A stretch of 64,000 nt of DNA from Cristatella mucedo (GCA_009760855.2 WPIO01000046.1:1243001-1307000), one strand, 5' to 3'. Counted from the stretch's first letter, positions 29,821-54,818 are shown. Made by a program: numbers and translations. The notes: generated from the sequence alone by a model not told the origin.

Positions 29821-31199
29821 CAAAGCAGATTTTAAATTTTTTACTATGTATAGAGAAAGTATGGCTAGTGCTCCGATTGATACAATTCTAGAACTTGGTG
29901 ACCCAAGTTTGCCGAGGTACCCCATTAAGAACTACCATTATCGCGAGTTCTACCAAAATAATGGAGCAGAAACAGACTCGATTACAAATGAGCTAGTAAC
30001 TTTTACTGTACCAGGAGAACAAAATGTGTACTATGTACTATCAGATTCTTATTTGGTACTAGAGGGACAAATTCAAGTTCAAACTACTCAAAATGGTAAT
30101 TATGCTGCACCCGCTAGAACGCTTGCCGTAGGCCTGGTTAACAATGAAGCAGCTTGGATGTTTAGTTCAATGAAAGTTAGACTGGGCGCCAAAGAGATTG
30201 AAAGTTTGGATTTGCCACAAGGGCCTGGGACGGTTTCTACGTTAATGGGTCTATTAACTTACCCAAACGACTACAGTAGAACAGAAGGACCTGCAACTGG
30301 GTGGAAGAAAGATGAAGCTAGTTCAGTAGATGATATGTATGCGGGCCTCGGAAATTATATAAACCCTAATGTATCAGGAGCAACTATTTTGAACAATCGG
30401 TTCATTTATAGGAGGAGCCTTACTAATAGCATTGTCGATAACTGTGGAACGTTCAGTATTTCGCTGCCTCTTTCTAGATTGTCTGGATTCTGTGCAAATA
30501 TGAACGGAATACTGTACAATATTCCTTTTACTCTTGAACTAACGCGAGTAGAATGATTTGATTATGATGCTATAATGACGGGACTTCCATGCGTTACTCC
30601 TGCCATTAGCCTTGAAAGGAGCTTAGCAGAAATCTCAAGCGTGCGTGGAAAGATACTTAAACTGAATTACAGAGGCAGTATGAAAATATGACCCTAACAA
30701 ACTTGAACCAGGGTCTTAAGAACACTTGTACTCTATCTGTTCAGAATACCGTTAAAAAGGTTACATGGCTAATTGTTGCCGCACAAAACGCTAACAAATA
30801 TGGCAACTACACACAAAATCGTAGTACTTATAATCATTGCAATATTAAGAACGTCATTGTTTGGCTAATGGTTCTACTCAGTATTCAGCTTGAGCTAGAA
30901 GTAGTTATGCAAAAGATGGAAAATGCTTAACGGATTACTTTGATCTCACTCAATTCAGAAAACAATTCCTAGGACTGAATGAAGTTACTGAACCTGTTGG
31001 TGTTACCTTTCCTGAATGGCTAACACTGTATCCAATTTACCTAATTGACTTGCAATACACCAATCAACCTTTAAGAAATACTACTAGACTTGATGTTACT
31101 ATTGAATTCAATGAAACGATTCCTCTTGCTACCGCTGTTGCTCAACATACAACTATAATCGTACACTCCTTAACGATCTGCGAGAACGCTGCAGAGTAA
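29807..31199 (+). pseudogene. Major capsid protein relic (double-jelly-roll type)
   Basis: The N-terminal 250 codons are open (29807-30556); the likely start is ATG 29846 or 29861. The segment CGTFSISLPLSRLSGFC and its continuation resemble the first jelly-roll end of Polinton/adintovirus capsids (pattern FGF...L..L.R). After a TGA at 30554-30556 the same frame continues briefly, two frameshifts follow near 30690 and 30860, and the end is open to TAA 31197-31199 with TLYPIYLIDLQY. This C-terminal pattern (YPI..ID...; IEFN) also fits such capsids. The protein is broken and the family call rests on pattern only. Confidence 0.7.
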
Positions 31200-31290
31200 A
31201 CGTCTAACGGCAAAGGTAGTCAGTTAACCTGCATGAAAGGATCATGGATATATGACACTATTGATACTGAATGAAATTTTTATACGATAT

Positions 31291-31738
31291 ATGATGGAAA
31301 AGTTTGATTTTGTTCAGGGTTCGGAGGAACGAAAGAATGCAATGACTTTGAACATTAGTGGCTCTGAGGTTTATTCAGTGCTTGGATCGGGAATGGTGTT
31401 TGAGGATTAGTGATGTAGTGGCTAATCGAAAGCTAAAAAAATATATAGCAAACAGCTCTACAAAAATATTTCAGCCGATGCTGTTTGGTAAAGTGTTTGA
31501 ACCGATTGCTGCCAAGTTCTTGGAAATGAAATTTAATACTTAACTTGAAAACGCAAATGGTTGTTTTAGCCGCGATGGGGTTTACAGATAATCACCTGAT
31601 GGAATAATTGGAGGACATACTTTGGTAGAAATTAAATGTCTTTCTAGCAGGAAAATAGATGATGGAGTTGTTCCGAAACAGTACCATGCACAGTGCTTAC
31701 TTGGTTTACATGCGTTGGGACTAACGGAATGCCTTTAA
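31291..31738 (+). pseudogene. YqaJ-type (lambda-exonuclease-like) nuclease relic
   Basis: Three frame segments follow the YqaJ/alkaline-exonuclease fold: an N-terminal DFVQGSEERK, a central FGKVFEPIAAKFLEMKF, then SPDGIIGGHTLVEIKC with the PD-(D/E)xK-type Asp, Glu and Lys, and finally PKQYHAQCLLGLHALGL. Frameshifts and a stop separate them. Such nucleases act in recombination and replication of large DNA viruses and phages. It follows the capsid relic in the same orientation. Confidence 0.75.
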
Positions 31739-31989
31739 TCGGAATTTGAAATAATGCCCGCTTACGAGTATTGCTTCCTATCTACTTCATATCTACTCGA
31801 GTTTACTAAGTGTATGTCGTTAATACGATGGAGGTGGTCAAGACTTAGGGAATACTTGGCAAAGGCTCAGCAGTCAAACCCTTTTCTATTTCTCCTGCCA
31901 AGACTTAGCAAGCGACCAATCACAGACGCCGTTCAGGCCACGTCTACTGCACTGCTTTGAAAAGACTGGGGGGATGGCAACTTGACCAA

Positions 31990-32371
31990 TGAACTAACTC
32001 ATCAACGCATTCTGCGAGAGTCTCTGTTTATGGAACACTCTTGAGTTCAAAATTTTTTTTGATGATGGGAGTGGTAAAGTTATATCGGACAGGTTTTCTT
32101 CTACCGGTAATTTCGTTAGCAAAGGTTGGCTGCTAAAATATTCTGCAGCTATCCCATGAACGCTCAGCGGGCAGAGCGAGTAGGAAGCAAGACTGCCGTC
32201 TAAACCTCCTACAAACGGTATGATCCAAGTAAGGTTCAAATAGGCAGGAAGCAAGACTCTCGACGTCTAAACCAGGCTTAACCCGTCTCAGCTTGCTGAG
32301 AGGTCCAGCCTCACGGTGGGGACGCTCTAACAACAACTTACTACACAGGCACTCGGAATATTCAAGCACGT
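31990..32371. other. Junction DNA between the virus-like element and the CNOT11 duplication
   Basis: Two near-copies of GCAAGACT...CGTCTAAACC (about 32187-32215 and 32248-32276) are seen. A minus-strand frame (MLPAYLNLTWIIPFVGGLDG) is open but unrecognised. This stretch may hold the true 3' end of the element. Confidence 0.3.
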
Positions 32372-34540
32372 AACTTCAAGGCCCCGGTAGCCGGTTTCTC
32401 AAGCCCTCCGTGAGTCATCCATCATTTGGGATAAAAGTACTGAGCGACAGGAACATTCCACGACGAATTGCAGGTCTCGACGAGGTTTACCTAACCGACT
32501 ATCTGGGTCCATAGACGTCATAGCCCATCCTGCTCAATGCCTAAGCAAGGTGATCCGAATCTACCCTAACATATTACAACTGTCCCGGGCTAATGGACTT
32601 GGGTACACAATTATATTCATCACCGGCTGAAGAGGCTTCATGATTTTTCCGATATCACTGCCGAACTGAGTAGCTCAGCTCTTCCCAACATGTGCTTCTT
32701 GCTCCTAGCATCTGCGTCAATTCAGTAGCCACCAGGATTACCAGACCCAGATACAGAATTACTGTGCCTACACAGACACATGTACGCCTGACGGACAGGT
32801 GGCTTCCGAAAGACTCAGAAGTGCTTTCCATGTCCACTTGAGCGTTCAGATTGGGGTCACGTGAACGCATGTGCAGTTTCACACCCTATCACACTCAGCA
32901 GGGGAATTAGTTTGCCACGAGTCTGAGACAACTGGTGCTTCCAGTCTGACTTTCGATCACCTGACTCCTCGCACAGTAGTGATGCCCTTTTCTTTCCGGT
33001 GTACCATAATAGGACTTTACCAGCTGAATGCTCAGGCTTGACGGGTTAGCCAGTATCAGTGTTCAGCCTGCACCACCAGAAGTTTTGCTCGCACCGTACT
33101 TGATCTGAAACTTGCTGCAAAACATTTGCCCTCGGCCAACTTAGTCCGATATATTCGTCAGCAACAGCAGTTAACACGATTCTTCGTGATTTTTATTGCC
33201 AAAATCAGACAATTAAGGGGGCTTGAATTCGCCTTACTGTGCCTTAGAAAGAGATGCCTGGCATATACGTCAAAGCTTGAAATAGCTGTAACTTGGAAAG
33301 TAACTAGTGCAAATAACTAAAACGAAAGGCCTACAAGTAGTGCAATCAGAAACTAACTCTGAGGACCAATGATGACCTCATTTTTAGAACTGCCTCTCTA
33401 CCACTGACATGCAAGCACCAAAGTGGGCAACAGCAAAAAGTATTTACCCCACGGCAACTGTCACTGTTCTGAACTAATAGTGAAAGCAAAGCACCTCGTC
33501 TAAGATGTCGAGTTCACCAATTCGCACCTCATCACATTCACACAAATGTAGCAAGCCTGCCCGGTTGCCATAGGAACAGAGAACTGGATACTAAGGTCTG
33601 TCACCCAGCCATAGCAGCAGCAGTTTAGACAGCAGCCTACAGTAAAGCATTTCACATAGTGATGAGGAACTGCCCTTTGCTCATACAGGAATCGCAATAA
33701 ATGAACTTCATGTGTGTCAAATAATGTTAGATCTAGATTAAGTGCCATTTTGGTAGGGCTTCACATACGACTTGAAATCTTACGAGTTCAATTTTTGTAT
33801 AACGGTCATCTATCTGTAAAAGTGGTACGTTTGACTAATCCCTATGGAAGTGCTTATAGACAGGCTTACGAGTAGCAAACCTGTCACGTTCTTAATGATA
33901 ACAAATGCGATGGCATCCAAAATGGGGATATTGACAATAATAAAAGAATTCCCGGTGTGCTTTAATAATAATAATAATAATAATAATAATGCACTTGATA
34001 AAGCGCCCTCAGAGAACTCAATCTCTCTCTAGGCGCTTTACATTTGCTGCAAAGGGAAATGCAATTGAATGGTGAGTAAAATCATGCTTGACAAACAAAC
34101 AAAATGAATAACATGGTTAGGGGTGACATGCACAGGGTCAGCATGCAAATATGGTTAGTGGCAGCATGCACAGTGTCAGCACGCAAAAGCACGTGAAGGA
34201 CGAATCACAGGGACCCAATAAATGCTGTCCTAAATCGGTGTGTTTTTAAGTTCTTTTTAAATATGGTCAGGTCAGGGGATTTTCTGACGCAGGTCGGGAG
34301 GGACTTCCAGGCTTTGGGAGCATACGAACTAAATGCACGGTCTCCAAAGGATTTGAGGTTTATACGCGGGGTATTTGTAGACTGCTGGATTCCAAAAAGC
34401 GGGTGGTACGATGCTTGGCCTGCTTTCTCACAATAAGTGTAAACTCTTGTGCACCTATTGACAAGCAACTGAACATTCCCTTCACAATGCTGGCAATTAG
34501 CAGGAAATCGAGATTAGTTACTTGCAATATTCGGCAGAGG
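32372..34540. other. Downstream flank of CNOT11 copy 1, no gene seen
   Basis: The stretch 32372-33753 is about 98 % identical to 55592-56975 and has no protein-like frame; short frames such as MKLHMRSRDPNLNAQVDMES are shared by both copies but match nothing I know. A LINE-A insertion occupies 33962-34431. Confidence 0.5.
33962..34431 (-). mobile_element. LINE-A 3' end, with two empty sites
   Basis: The minus-oriented copy starts with an AAT tail (33962-33991) and runs into the C-terminal ORF ([20 protein letters not shown]). The related sequence at 15330-15350 reads GGCATGCTTTCTCAC without it, and copy 2 of the duplication also lacks it. TGCTTT on both sides may be the target duplication. 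Confidence 0.88.
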
Positions 34541-34750
34541 CCACATATGTTTAATATTCTTGACAGCACAGACACACTCATAGCCGGGGCCCACACCTGA
34601 TGAGAAATCAGCAGTAAAAAACAACTAGTCTGGCCAAAGGAGTACTGCTGCAACAATATAACAACTATTCTTTTGCATGTCAGGAGGACGTATTTATTCG
34701 GATTTCTGGCGACCGGTACACGGTCGACTTAGCACACCGCAAACACCTTG

Positions 34751-47660
<12,910 letters not shown>

Positions 47661-47784
47661 CTGTGCGCCCGGCGAGCGGTGACAGAGTGAGAAAAGGCGA
47701 CAAGCAAGCCCGGAGCCACTGCGAGGGAGGTAGCTACTCCGTCGCAGATCCAGCTGGGCTACTTCTGCCACCGCTGCTGCGAGG

Positions 47785-47788
47785 TCAG

Positions 47789-47838
<50 letters not shown>

Positions 47839-47870
47839 GAGACAGAGAGGGAGATATGAGAGGGAGATAT

Positions 47871-47958
<88 letters not shown>

Positions 47959-47970
47959 TATGAGAGAGAA

Positions 47971-48042
<72 letters not shown>

Positions 48043-48055
48043 GGGAGACAAGACA

Positions 48056-48110
<55 letters not shown>
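47785..48110. repeat. (GA)n-(GT)n-(GA)n compound microsatellite
   Basis: GA runs (47789-47829, 47863-47956), a pure GT run (47971-48020) and a further GA run (48021-48110) make about 320 bases of dinucleotide DNA. It begins some 125 bases upstream of CNOT11 exon A on the minus strand. The long Arg/Glu and Leu/Ser frames are repeat artefacts. Confidence 0.98.
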
Positions 48111-48111
<1 letters not shown>

Positions 48112-48649
48112 TAGCTTTAGCCTAGAACGATGGCTTTTGCTGCGCCTGTCGCTTTCGCTGCCAAACCTACCAGACCAGACAGAAGTGGATGGAACTCGAT
48201 AGGATTTGGATTCGACAAGGCTCGGATTCGATAAGAGCACGTGGCAGGCACTTATATAATTCATTTCATTCATACTTAGATTAGCATCAGAAAGATTGCT
48301 TGTCTTTTTGGGACGAGTGGAGGCTGCCTGATATTTAATCTAGCCAAGTATGCCAGGAAGGGTTCTTGTCAGACTTAAGCAGCCTAGCACCACTAAACAA
48401 CAAGTACTTTTAACTGAGGAGCTCATCACTCTCCCACAGGAAGTCTAGATTGACACGACTCTCGCAGAAACCGTAAGCTATTACTACGTGGACGACAGCT
48501 GGCCGGCGAGGGTGAGTCGTCGACATGCCAATCAATGCAAGCTTCTTTTGGAGACTGCCTATGGAGGAATGCTCAATGACTGGGCGAAATGAGAATAAAG
48601 CCGACTGACTGAAACGAGCTAGGTGCTACACCCAGTGGATGATACTCAG

Positions 48650-49260
48650 TACATTGGAATGACTTTCAGAGCGAGTTTCAGCTCTTTTGGAAAAACAAAT
48701 TCGGTCTCTATGTCAGCCGAACGACAGGCCAGGAGCACCGCTCCATGCTGCCAAACCCGGCCGTGGCAGAGTCACTCACGGTCTCCCTTTCTCGTGTCGG
48801 CATCGGTCGCAGTGCCGGAATTAGGCACCTCATCGTGCAACGAAACAATATAATTCTGTCTACCGGAAGTTTTTAGATGATCAGCTCATACATAAGCAGG
48901 ATAGTAACCCCAAGCATGCCTCGGTGTGGGTCCGAAAAATGGTTGTACGACTCGTTGTCTGTTAGCCTTATGGCTTGGCCCAGTCAGCTGCCTGATAACC
49001 CCACAGAGCATCTAGGGAACAAGTCCAGACCAGCAATCGAGAAGCCTGCCTGGATCCTGGTGGACGATCTCTCACACGCCTTTGAATGCTGTGGAAACGA
49101 TACTGGACGACACGGTGCAGGAGCTGGAACACCGGCGTCTTGCAGAATTGCAGGAGGCTCGTGGCCTCCGTGCCAGAGGGAGTGACAGAAGCTATAAGAA
49201 GTCAAGGTGGCCGGCATCCTTTTAAACCATTTCTCTACCAGCATGATAGCAGTCAGCTCA
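48650..49260 (+). pseudogene. Tc1/mariner-type transposase relic
   Basis: Frame segments follow the DDE transposase: FQLFWKNKFGLYVS near 48675, HKQDSNPKHASVWVRK near 48900 with the second catalytic Asp, KWLYDSLSVSLMAWPSQLPD and PTEHLGN, then CRRLVASVPEGVTEAIRSQG near 49140-49215. Frameshifts separate them, and no helix-turn-helix N-terminus or terminal repeats were found. It is dead. Confidence 0.82.
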
Positions 49261-49465
49261 TTTGCCTTAAATAAACATTTTCGTGTCTTAAGCTTCATTT
49301 ACACTATCAATTTTCCTCTGATTTGGTTATTAGGGCACCGCACACTGCATTTTAAGGGAGGAGCCAAATCGGCAGGCTGCGATGAAGAAGAAGTTGCTTC
49401 TACTGGATGCCTCCTAGTTGTACCAGCCGACCAATCAAAACTCGTGAGAGGCTTGTTGTATAAAA

Positions 49466-49621
49466 AAAAATACTAGCTCATTTACCAGCCTCTTTGTATA
49501 GAGGCTAAAGACTATCACCACTGCTTGCAGCAGCAACAAAGGACAGCTCAGCGAAGGATTCGAACTCACGACCTCGCTCGTGAAGACCAACCGCCTTACC
49601 TAGTGGGCCATCACGGCCCAC
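49466..49621 (-). mobile_element. S1 SINE, minus
   Basis: The minus strand reads GGGCCGTGATGGCCCACTAG, a B box (GTGAGTTCGAATCCTTC) and a tail ending GAGCTAGTATTTTTTTTT. The T-run end matches the composite SINE at 28302-28557. Confidence 0.8.
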
Positions 49622-50104
49622 ACTACGGTCAAATTAGAAAAGCTACTGAAGTAGGCTCGAGTAATAGTAAGGCATTCAGAGTTAATTCCGAAGGCAGATG
49701 AAATGCTTACGCATTATTCACGGCTTACCCTCTTTCTCCCCAGAAGATTCCACGCATCTGTTTATGAAATCACCAACAAACCCGTTAACATTACAAATCC
49801 GTAACGGTGAACATAACCTAGCACTGTGCACTTTCCCGAAAAAGCTTTTTTATGCTTATGTTCCTTTTCTTTATACTCTTTTCATACCGCTCCGCAAAGA
49901 CGATTGCAGTGGCGAACTAAACTTATGCCGGCGATGGCTAGGCGGCTAGCTAGGAAACCCCTTTTTCATAACAGCCTCACGAATTAGAGCAAGGCACTTC
50001 GTACGAGTCGCGCAAGAATGTTTCATGGATTGATAGTGTTAACACCTTAGCTAAGAGGTAAGCGTAAACGCGCTTAACATAAATACTTGTCATCTGACGA
50101 AGCG

Positions 50105-51835
50105 ATCGCTTGCTGGTGCCTTTAGAGTTCGACAAAGCAAGCACTCGACAGCAAGGGTAAAGTACCCAAACAACCATGCTTGTTTTAAGCTTCCCTGGCT
50201 AATTGGCCGCCTTCGTGCTAACCAAGATCGGCTAAGCCGAGGGCAGAAATATAAGAATTATAAACAGGGCAGACGCGTCGAGTACTAAATAGTCGCTAAA
50301 AAGGATCGGAACACTATAAATACGTCGCAGCAAAGGCCGAGGATGGAACCACTCGCTATACGCAGATAAGGAAAGCGTTTGGGGATGACTTTCGCATATC
50401 TAGAAAACTCCTAATAATCGAGGGCAGCGAGTGGCGCCAACGAAAATGTGATGGCGTCACGCAGTTGCAACGCGGAAGAGCTTACCTTACTCGGAAAGGC
50501 TGAAATAATACCATTTGATAAGCCTCCAAGTTCCAACAAACTGCAGAGCAACTCGCAAGAACCCCACTTATCTGCGCCTGCGACTCACTTCACATGCGGT
50601 ATGGCAAGCTACAGGTCGGGCACAGGTAGCGCACTGTATGTAGCTCAAAATAACTTGTGTACACTGCAATTTTGTGGGGACGCAGAATTCTTGCCAGACC
50701 ATCTCACTAAGGAAAATACGAGCTGCCGGTAGAATAACGCTGCGCGGCAGGCGGAAAGTCTGGGTACCGTTACGCTTTTAAAGGCGAAGAGGCACCAACA
50801 GCAGCGACTCCAGAAAAAGTCAGAATTAAAGCTAGTTCGTTACTGGAATCAGTCTTACCTCACGAGAACTTGAAAGTGCACTGAAGAGCTCTCATCAATA
50901 GTAGAGGTCACCAGCAGAGCAAGACGCATGGCCATGCGGCTCCGGTTCTTCACGACTTCGCCAGACATGTCATAAAAATTCACTTAATCGTGATATTGAA
51001 AATATCTAACTTTGTTTAATTGACGGGTCGGCGACGCTGTCCCGGAACCTGGTCGTGCGTCCGGAAATGGGTTACGTGAAACATAAAACGCAAAAGCCGA
51101 CGTTGGTTGGCGGGAGAGGTGATGAGTACGTTGGGGTATTGGGATCGTCGCGCCAACCTTGTATGCACGTCCTAACTCAGCCAAGCCCTTAAGCCACTAC
51201 GACGAAGTGTGTACTGCACTAGATTTCTCTATTTCGCTCTCAAAGCCTAAGCGGCTTTAGGTGCGTACGTGGTAGCCAATGGACTCCAGAGAGTGCTATA
51301 CAGAGCTAATCGGCAGCTCGCGAGGATAAATCTAGTAAGCAAGTAGCGGGGCAGTTGGGAAGGATGCATCCGAGCCGGCATCTGGAGAAAATATTGCGTA
51401 ATTGGAACGGGCGAGGGGGAGGTGGTCCACACTGTGCTAACCTCTAGCGCCCCCTGGGGACCGCAGAGCCAAAGCTTCTATAGCAGGCGGTGGAAAGATA
51501 AAAAAAAAAGAATAGACGGCTGCCAGAGGAGCAAAGAAATCAGAGAGAACTTGAAATCAGAAGCAGGAGGTAGTACCCAGAGCTACCGTTATAGTTTGGA
51601 GGTTCTGCTGGCTCGTGACAGTCAATGATGACAGTTTCGAACAATAATACGAATGAGCGATGAGTTAGTTGTGAACCGGCTTGATAGCCAGAATAGCTTG
51701 CAGCCTATGCAGCAAAGTCTGGCTCCAGCAGAATGCCAGCTGACGATTGATTCGGATTGGCTGCCTGTTTAGTCGCGAGAGAGAGAGCGAGAGAGAGAGA
51801 GAGAGAGCGAGAAAGAGAGAAAGCGGAATTAGATC
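50105..51835. repeat. Copy 3 of the ACO2 5' region, uninterrupted
   Basis: It matches 20155-22400 apart from the LINE in that copy and relates to 9885-13130. The minus strand near 50865-50960 holds the exon-1-like block with GTAAGA donor (MAMRLALLVTSTIDESSS), but the frame that would join ACO2 exon 2 is shifted. GCCTAAGCGGCTTTAGG at 51246 is the landmark shared by all copies. Confidence 0.75.
51777..51830. repeat. (GA)n microsatellite
   Basis: GAGAGAGCGAGAGAGAGAGA-type repeats lie at the end of copy 3 of the ACO2 5' region. Confidence 0.9.
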
Positions 51836-52194
51836 GCAACGGCGTATAGTTTTATTTAATTGATGACACTGCCCCTGATCGTTGTACGAGTGGGTGTTGC
51901 TCGTCGGCTAGCGTTCCGTGCCATTCGCGACGATAACTCAAGCTACACGGCGCACCGAGAGACAAAATCGGGCCGATTTAAGCCAGGACCCAGGCAATAA
52001 ACTGCCAATCGGGAGCGACGGCAGCTCCAATAGCGTAGGCCCATCACTTGATTTGTTTGATTATTACAACGGTACAGAGAAAGATGGGGCTGGCTATTTC
52101 CCCTCAACCTCTGGTGCCCTTGTTACACTGCCTTCCAACCACGTTGCGATGAGGTCGCAGGCAACACAATCCCATGTGCTACAATAGCTGGGGA

Positions 52195-52315
52195 GCTAAG
52201 GCGGTTGCTTTTCACGACCTCGGTAGTGGGTTCGAATGGGCGATCCTTTATTGCTGCTGCAAGCGGCGTTGATAGCCCTAAAGGCTCTTCTGTCGCTTAA
52301 CAAAAGCGGCTGTTA
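52195..52315 (+). mobile_element. S1 SINE, partial
   Basis: Starting CTAAGGCGGTTGCTTTTCAC, it carries TAGTGGGTTCGAATGGGCGA and CGTTGATAGCCCTAAAGGCT, the central part and tail of S1. Short TTATTATGTTATC repeats follow. Confidence 0.75.
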
Positions 52316-52926
52316 TTATGTTATCAGCTGCGGTTATTATCAGCGGCTGTTATCATGTTATATTATGTTATTATGTTATCACCTATAATTTTCAGAGACT
52401 GTAGTTCGGTTGCCGTCGCCAACAGCCCAGAACGCCAGCCGACGAGCAACACCGCCAGTTTATGTCACCGAGCACCGAGCAGGGGGAATGCGACTCTCTT
52501 AGCTCATCTCGCTCCGAGTGCCTGCGACTCCCTCGTCACAACAATCCCTAATAGCCCATCCCGACGGCATACCACGTCGAATGTCGCAGCCCACTCGTTC
52601 ATCGACCAGTGGCAGTGCTATCAATTGAACAAAACCAAACGTCCGTCCGATCTGGAGGTCAATGCATGACGTAGTGGCCAGAGCAGCGAGCAGCTGCTGC
52701 TCTCCACTGCTTCGACAGCGTGAAGGCTAAACAGTGAGCACACAGTCCCCATAGCTCGCCGGTCCGCTCTCTTAATTAAGAGGCCAAGTAGCGGCCGCTC
52801 CGAGGAGGCAGGCGACAGCACGGCCGGTTGACCAGCCGGCCGCGTACGATATCTGCGTGCGCGCGTCGCCGGGCCACACATTTCTCCACCGCTGGCGCCT
52901 TGCCGGCCCTCGAAGCCCACCCGTAC

Positions 52927-53075
52927 GGGTAATTAGCTCAGCGCCCTGACACTGATGTACTCCTCATCTGAGGCCAATAGTTGTAATTAGCGAAGCGAGC
53001 GCCCTGGTACTAATGCACCCCGCACCTGCGGCCAATAGTTGAGCCGTCGACGTCTGCTGTGATTCGTCGAGCTCT
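52927..53075. repeat. Direct repeat, left copy (possible LTR)
   Basis: It shares about 85 % of bases with 54675-54818. Each copy contains two sub-units ending GGCCAATAGTTG (or close variants) and closes with GTGATTCGTCGAGCTCT. Confidence 0.85.
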
Positions 53076-53199
53076 TGTATATATGTATGCTTTGATGGGA
53101 ATAACGCAAGAGTCTCGTTTACCGCGCATGTGCGTGCGCCTCTGTCTCTCAGCGAGAACCGCTCCGCTAGAACAGCAGCCACCGGAGCCACTGTCACAC

Positions 53200-53760
53200 A
53201 ACAACTGATAGGAGAGAATGGTTTACTCGAGCTGAAAAGTACCAGACCTTCTATGGTCTACATCGGACGCCTTTACTGTGGTACGAAATGCTCAACGGCG
53301 GACCCCGCTTTATGGCTTGGCTTCTAACACTTGAGAAAGCTGTAGCAAGGCTAAAGATTGCGATGCCGTTAAAACATATTGTGCCGGTTTGTCTGGGCGA
53401 TAACGCGACACACGTTTGGGGTGATCGGCCGGCCGACGTAAAGCAAGATTATCACAAGCTGCGAAAGGAGTTAATTCTGATCTTCTCGTGGTTGATGGAT
53501 GAAGAGGCCGAGCTGGAGGTCGAGAGGTTTCGGCTGGAGCAGGAGTAGCTCGCCGGAGCCGAGACCAGGACAAAGTTAGGCGACGAGCCAGCTTCATCGC
53601 CGGTCGATCCCACCGTCAACTGCCCGAAAGAGCCACACTGCCGAACGGAACTCATTCAGCTGCTGCAGCCATCCGGCTTCAATGCCGTTGGAGGAAATGG
53701 GAATGGGACCGTTTCTGACGTAGTAGCCTGCGAAAAGGAGGAGGCGGCCCGAGCAAGCCG
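53200..53760 (+). mobile_element. Gag-like fragment between direct repeats
   Basis: The open frame 53288-53548 encodes RFMAWLLTLEKAVARLKIAM, GDNATHVWGDRPADV and KQDYHKLRKELILIFSWLMD. The spacing W...LE..., A..W and Y..L...L...F resembles the capsid part of LTR-retrotransposon Gag. It is a pattern match only. Acidic, repeat-rich sequence follows. Confidence 0.5.
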
Positions 53761-54270
53761 GAGACGAAGGAGGTGCTGCATGTGACGGCTTCCTGCGGCG
53801 AGGCGGTAGTGGTTAGTGGCGAGGCGATGGTAGCCTGCGTAAAGGCGGAGGCGGCCCGAGCAAGCGACTTCCCGGCCGCGAAGCGAAACAAACGGTGCGT
53901 GGCAGCGGCGGAGAGCGTCTCGGCGGCAACGAGCGCCCGAGAGAGCGACGAATTGGCCGCGGAGCTAAGCTGCGAGAGCTTCGAGAGGTGGTGGAGAGCA
54001 CCAGCATAAGCGTTTCGGTGCAGAGGAGCACCGGCGAGTGGCGGTCAGCAGCGAGGCGATAGTAGCCTGCGAAGAGGCGCATGCTGCCCACGAGCGAATC
54101 AGCGAGAGCTTCGCTGTGGCGAAGCGCAGCAGCGAGAGCGTTTCGGCGGCGAAGAGCATCCGCACGAGCGTCTTGGTGCAGAGCGCAGAGCAGCACCACC
54201 GCGAGATCGGCTCGGCGGAGTGGAACTCCGAGAACTCCGAGAACACGAGGCCATAATGAGCCGGAGTCTT
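53720..54270. repeat. GC-rich imperfect repeats
   Basis: GTAGCCTGCGAAAAGGAGGAG-type units recur at about 53727, 53829 and 54062, each followed by GCGGCCCGAGCAAGC or a variant. Every frame is open over long distances because of composition. No protein family is recognised. Confidence 0.7.
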
Positions 54271-54674
54271 TGTCGCAGGACGGAATCGGCCGGCGGATAA
54301 GCCCATGCATGACCTGCATAAACCGCCTGAGAGTGGGAGCTGTGCCCCACCTTTGCCTGAAGGTGGGGCAGCATCTATGACCGGCTACTCGCGAGGGGCA
54401 GAGCTGACGTGCGCCTCCTGCGAGTCACGTAGCCTGCACCCCATCCGAGCCGGTCGGAGCTCGTTCATGGAAACTTGATATCGCGACAGAGCCCGAACGA
54501 CAAACCACAGGGCAGGGCACCGCCTGAGCAGGCAGAAGAGGAGAACGCTCGAGCCAATGGATGCACGACTTTTAAGTGGTAAGGGCCTCCCCCCCCCAGC
54601 TAGGCTGGCGGACTAGGTGATTTATTGACATGCCATGGGATGGGGGAAGGATGTTTTATGTGCTTGATGCATGC

Positions 54675-54818
54675 GGGTAATAAGCTCGGCGTCCCGACAC
54701 TGATTTACTACTCATCTGCGGCCAATAGTTGTACTTAGCGATGCGCCCGATACTAGTGTACCCCGAGCCTGCGGCCTATAGTTGAGCCATCGACGTCGAC
54801 TGTGATTCGTCGAGCTCT
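54675..54818. repeat. Direct repeat, right copy (possible LTR)
   Basis: Same orientation as 52927-53075, 1.75 kb away. The pair brackets the Gag-like fragment. No TG...CA ends or target duplication were confirmed. Confidence 0.85.

Larger units (their letters stand above)
22684..31960 (+). mobile_element. Decayed Polinton/Maverick- or adintovirus-like element
   Basis: AT-rich DNA, unlike the GC-richer flanks, holds a protein-primed family B polymerase, a double-jelly-roll-type major capsid protein and a YqaJ-type nuclease, with several small lysine-rich or acidic ORFs between them. Polymerase and capsid together are typical of Polintons and adintoviruses. I could not recognise a retrovirus-type integrase, packaging ATPase or maturation protease, nor terminal inverted repeats, so the ends are approximate and the class is an inference. 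Genes carry multiple stops and frameshifts. A LINE (26689-27376) and a SINE (28302-28557) have inserted. Confidence 0.78.

Noticed and set aside
47785-48273. 162-codon Ser/Leu/His ORF and Arg/Glu ORFs
   Set aside because: They are produced by the GA and GT dinucleotide runs and show no protein-like composition.
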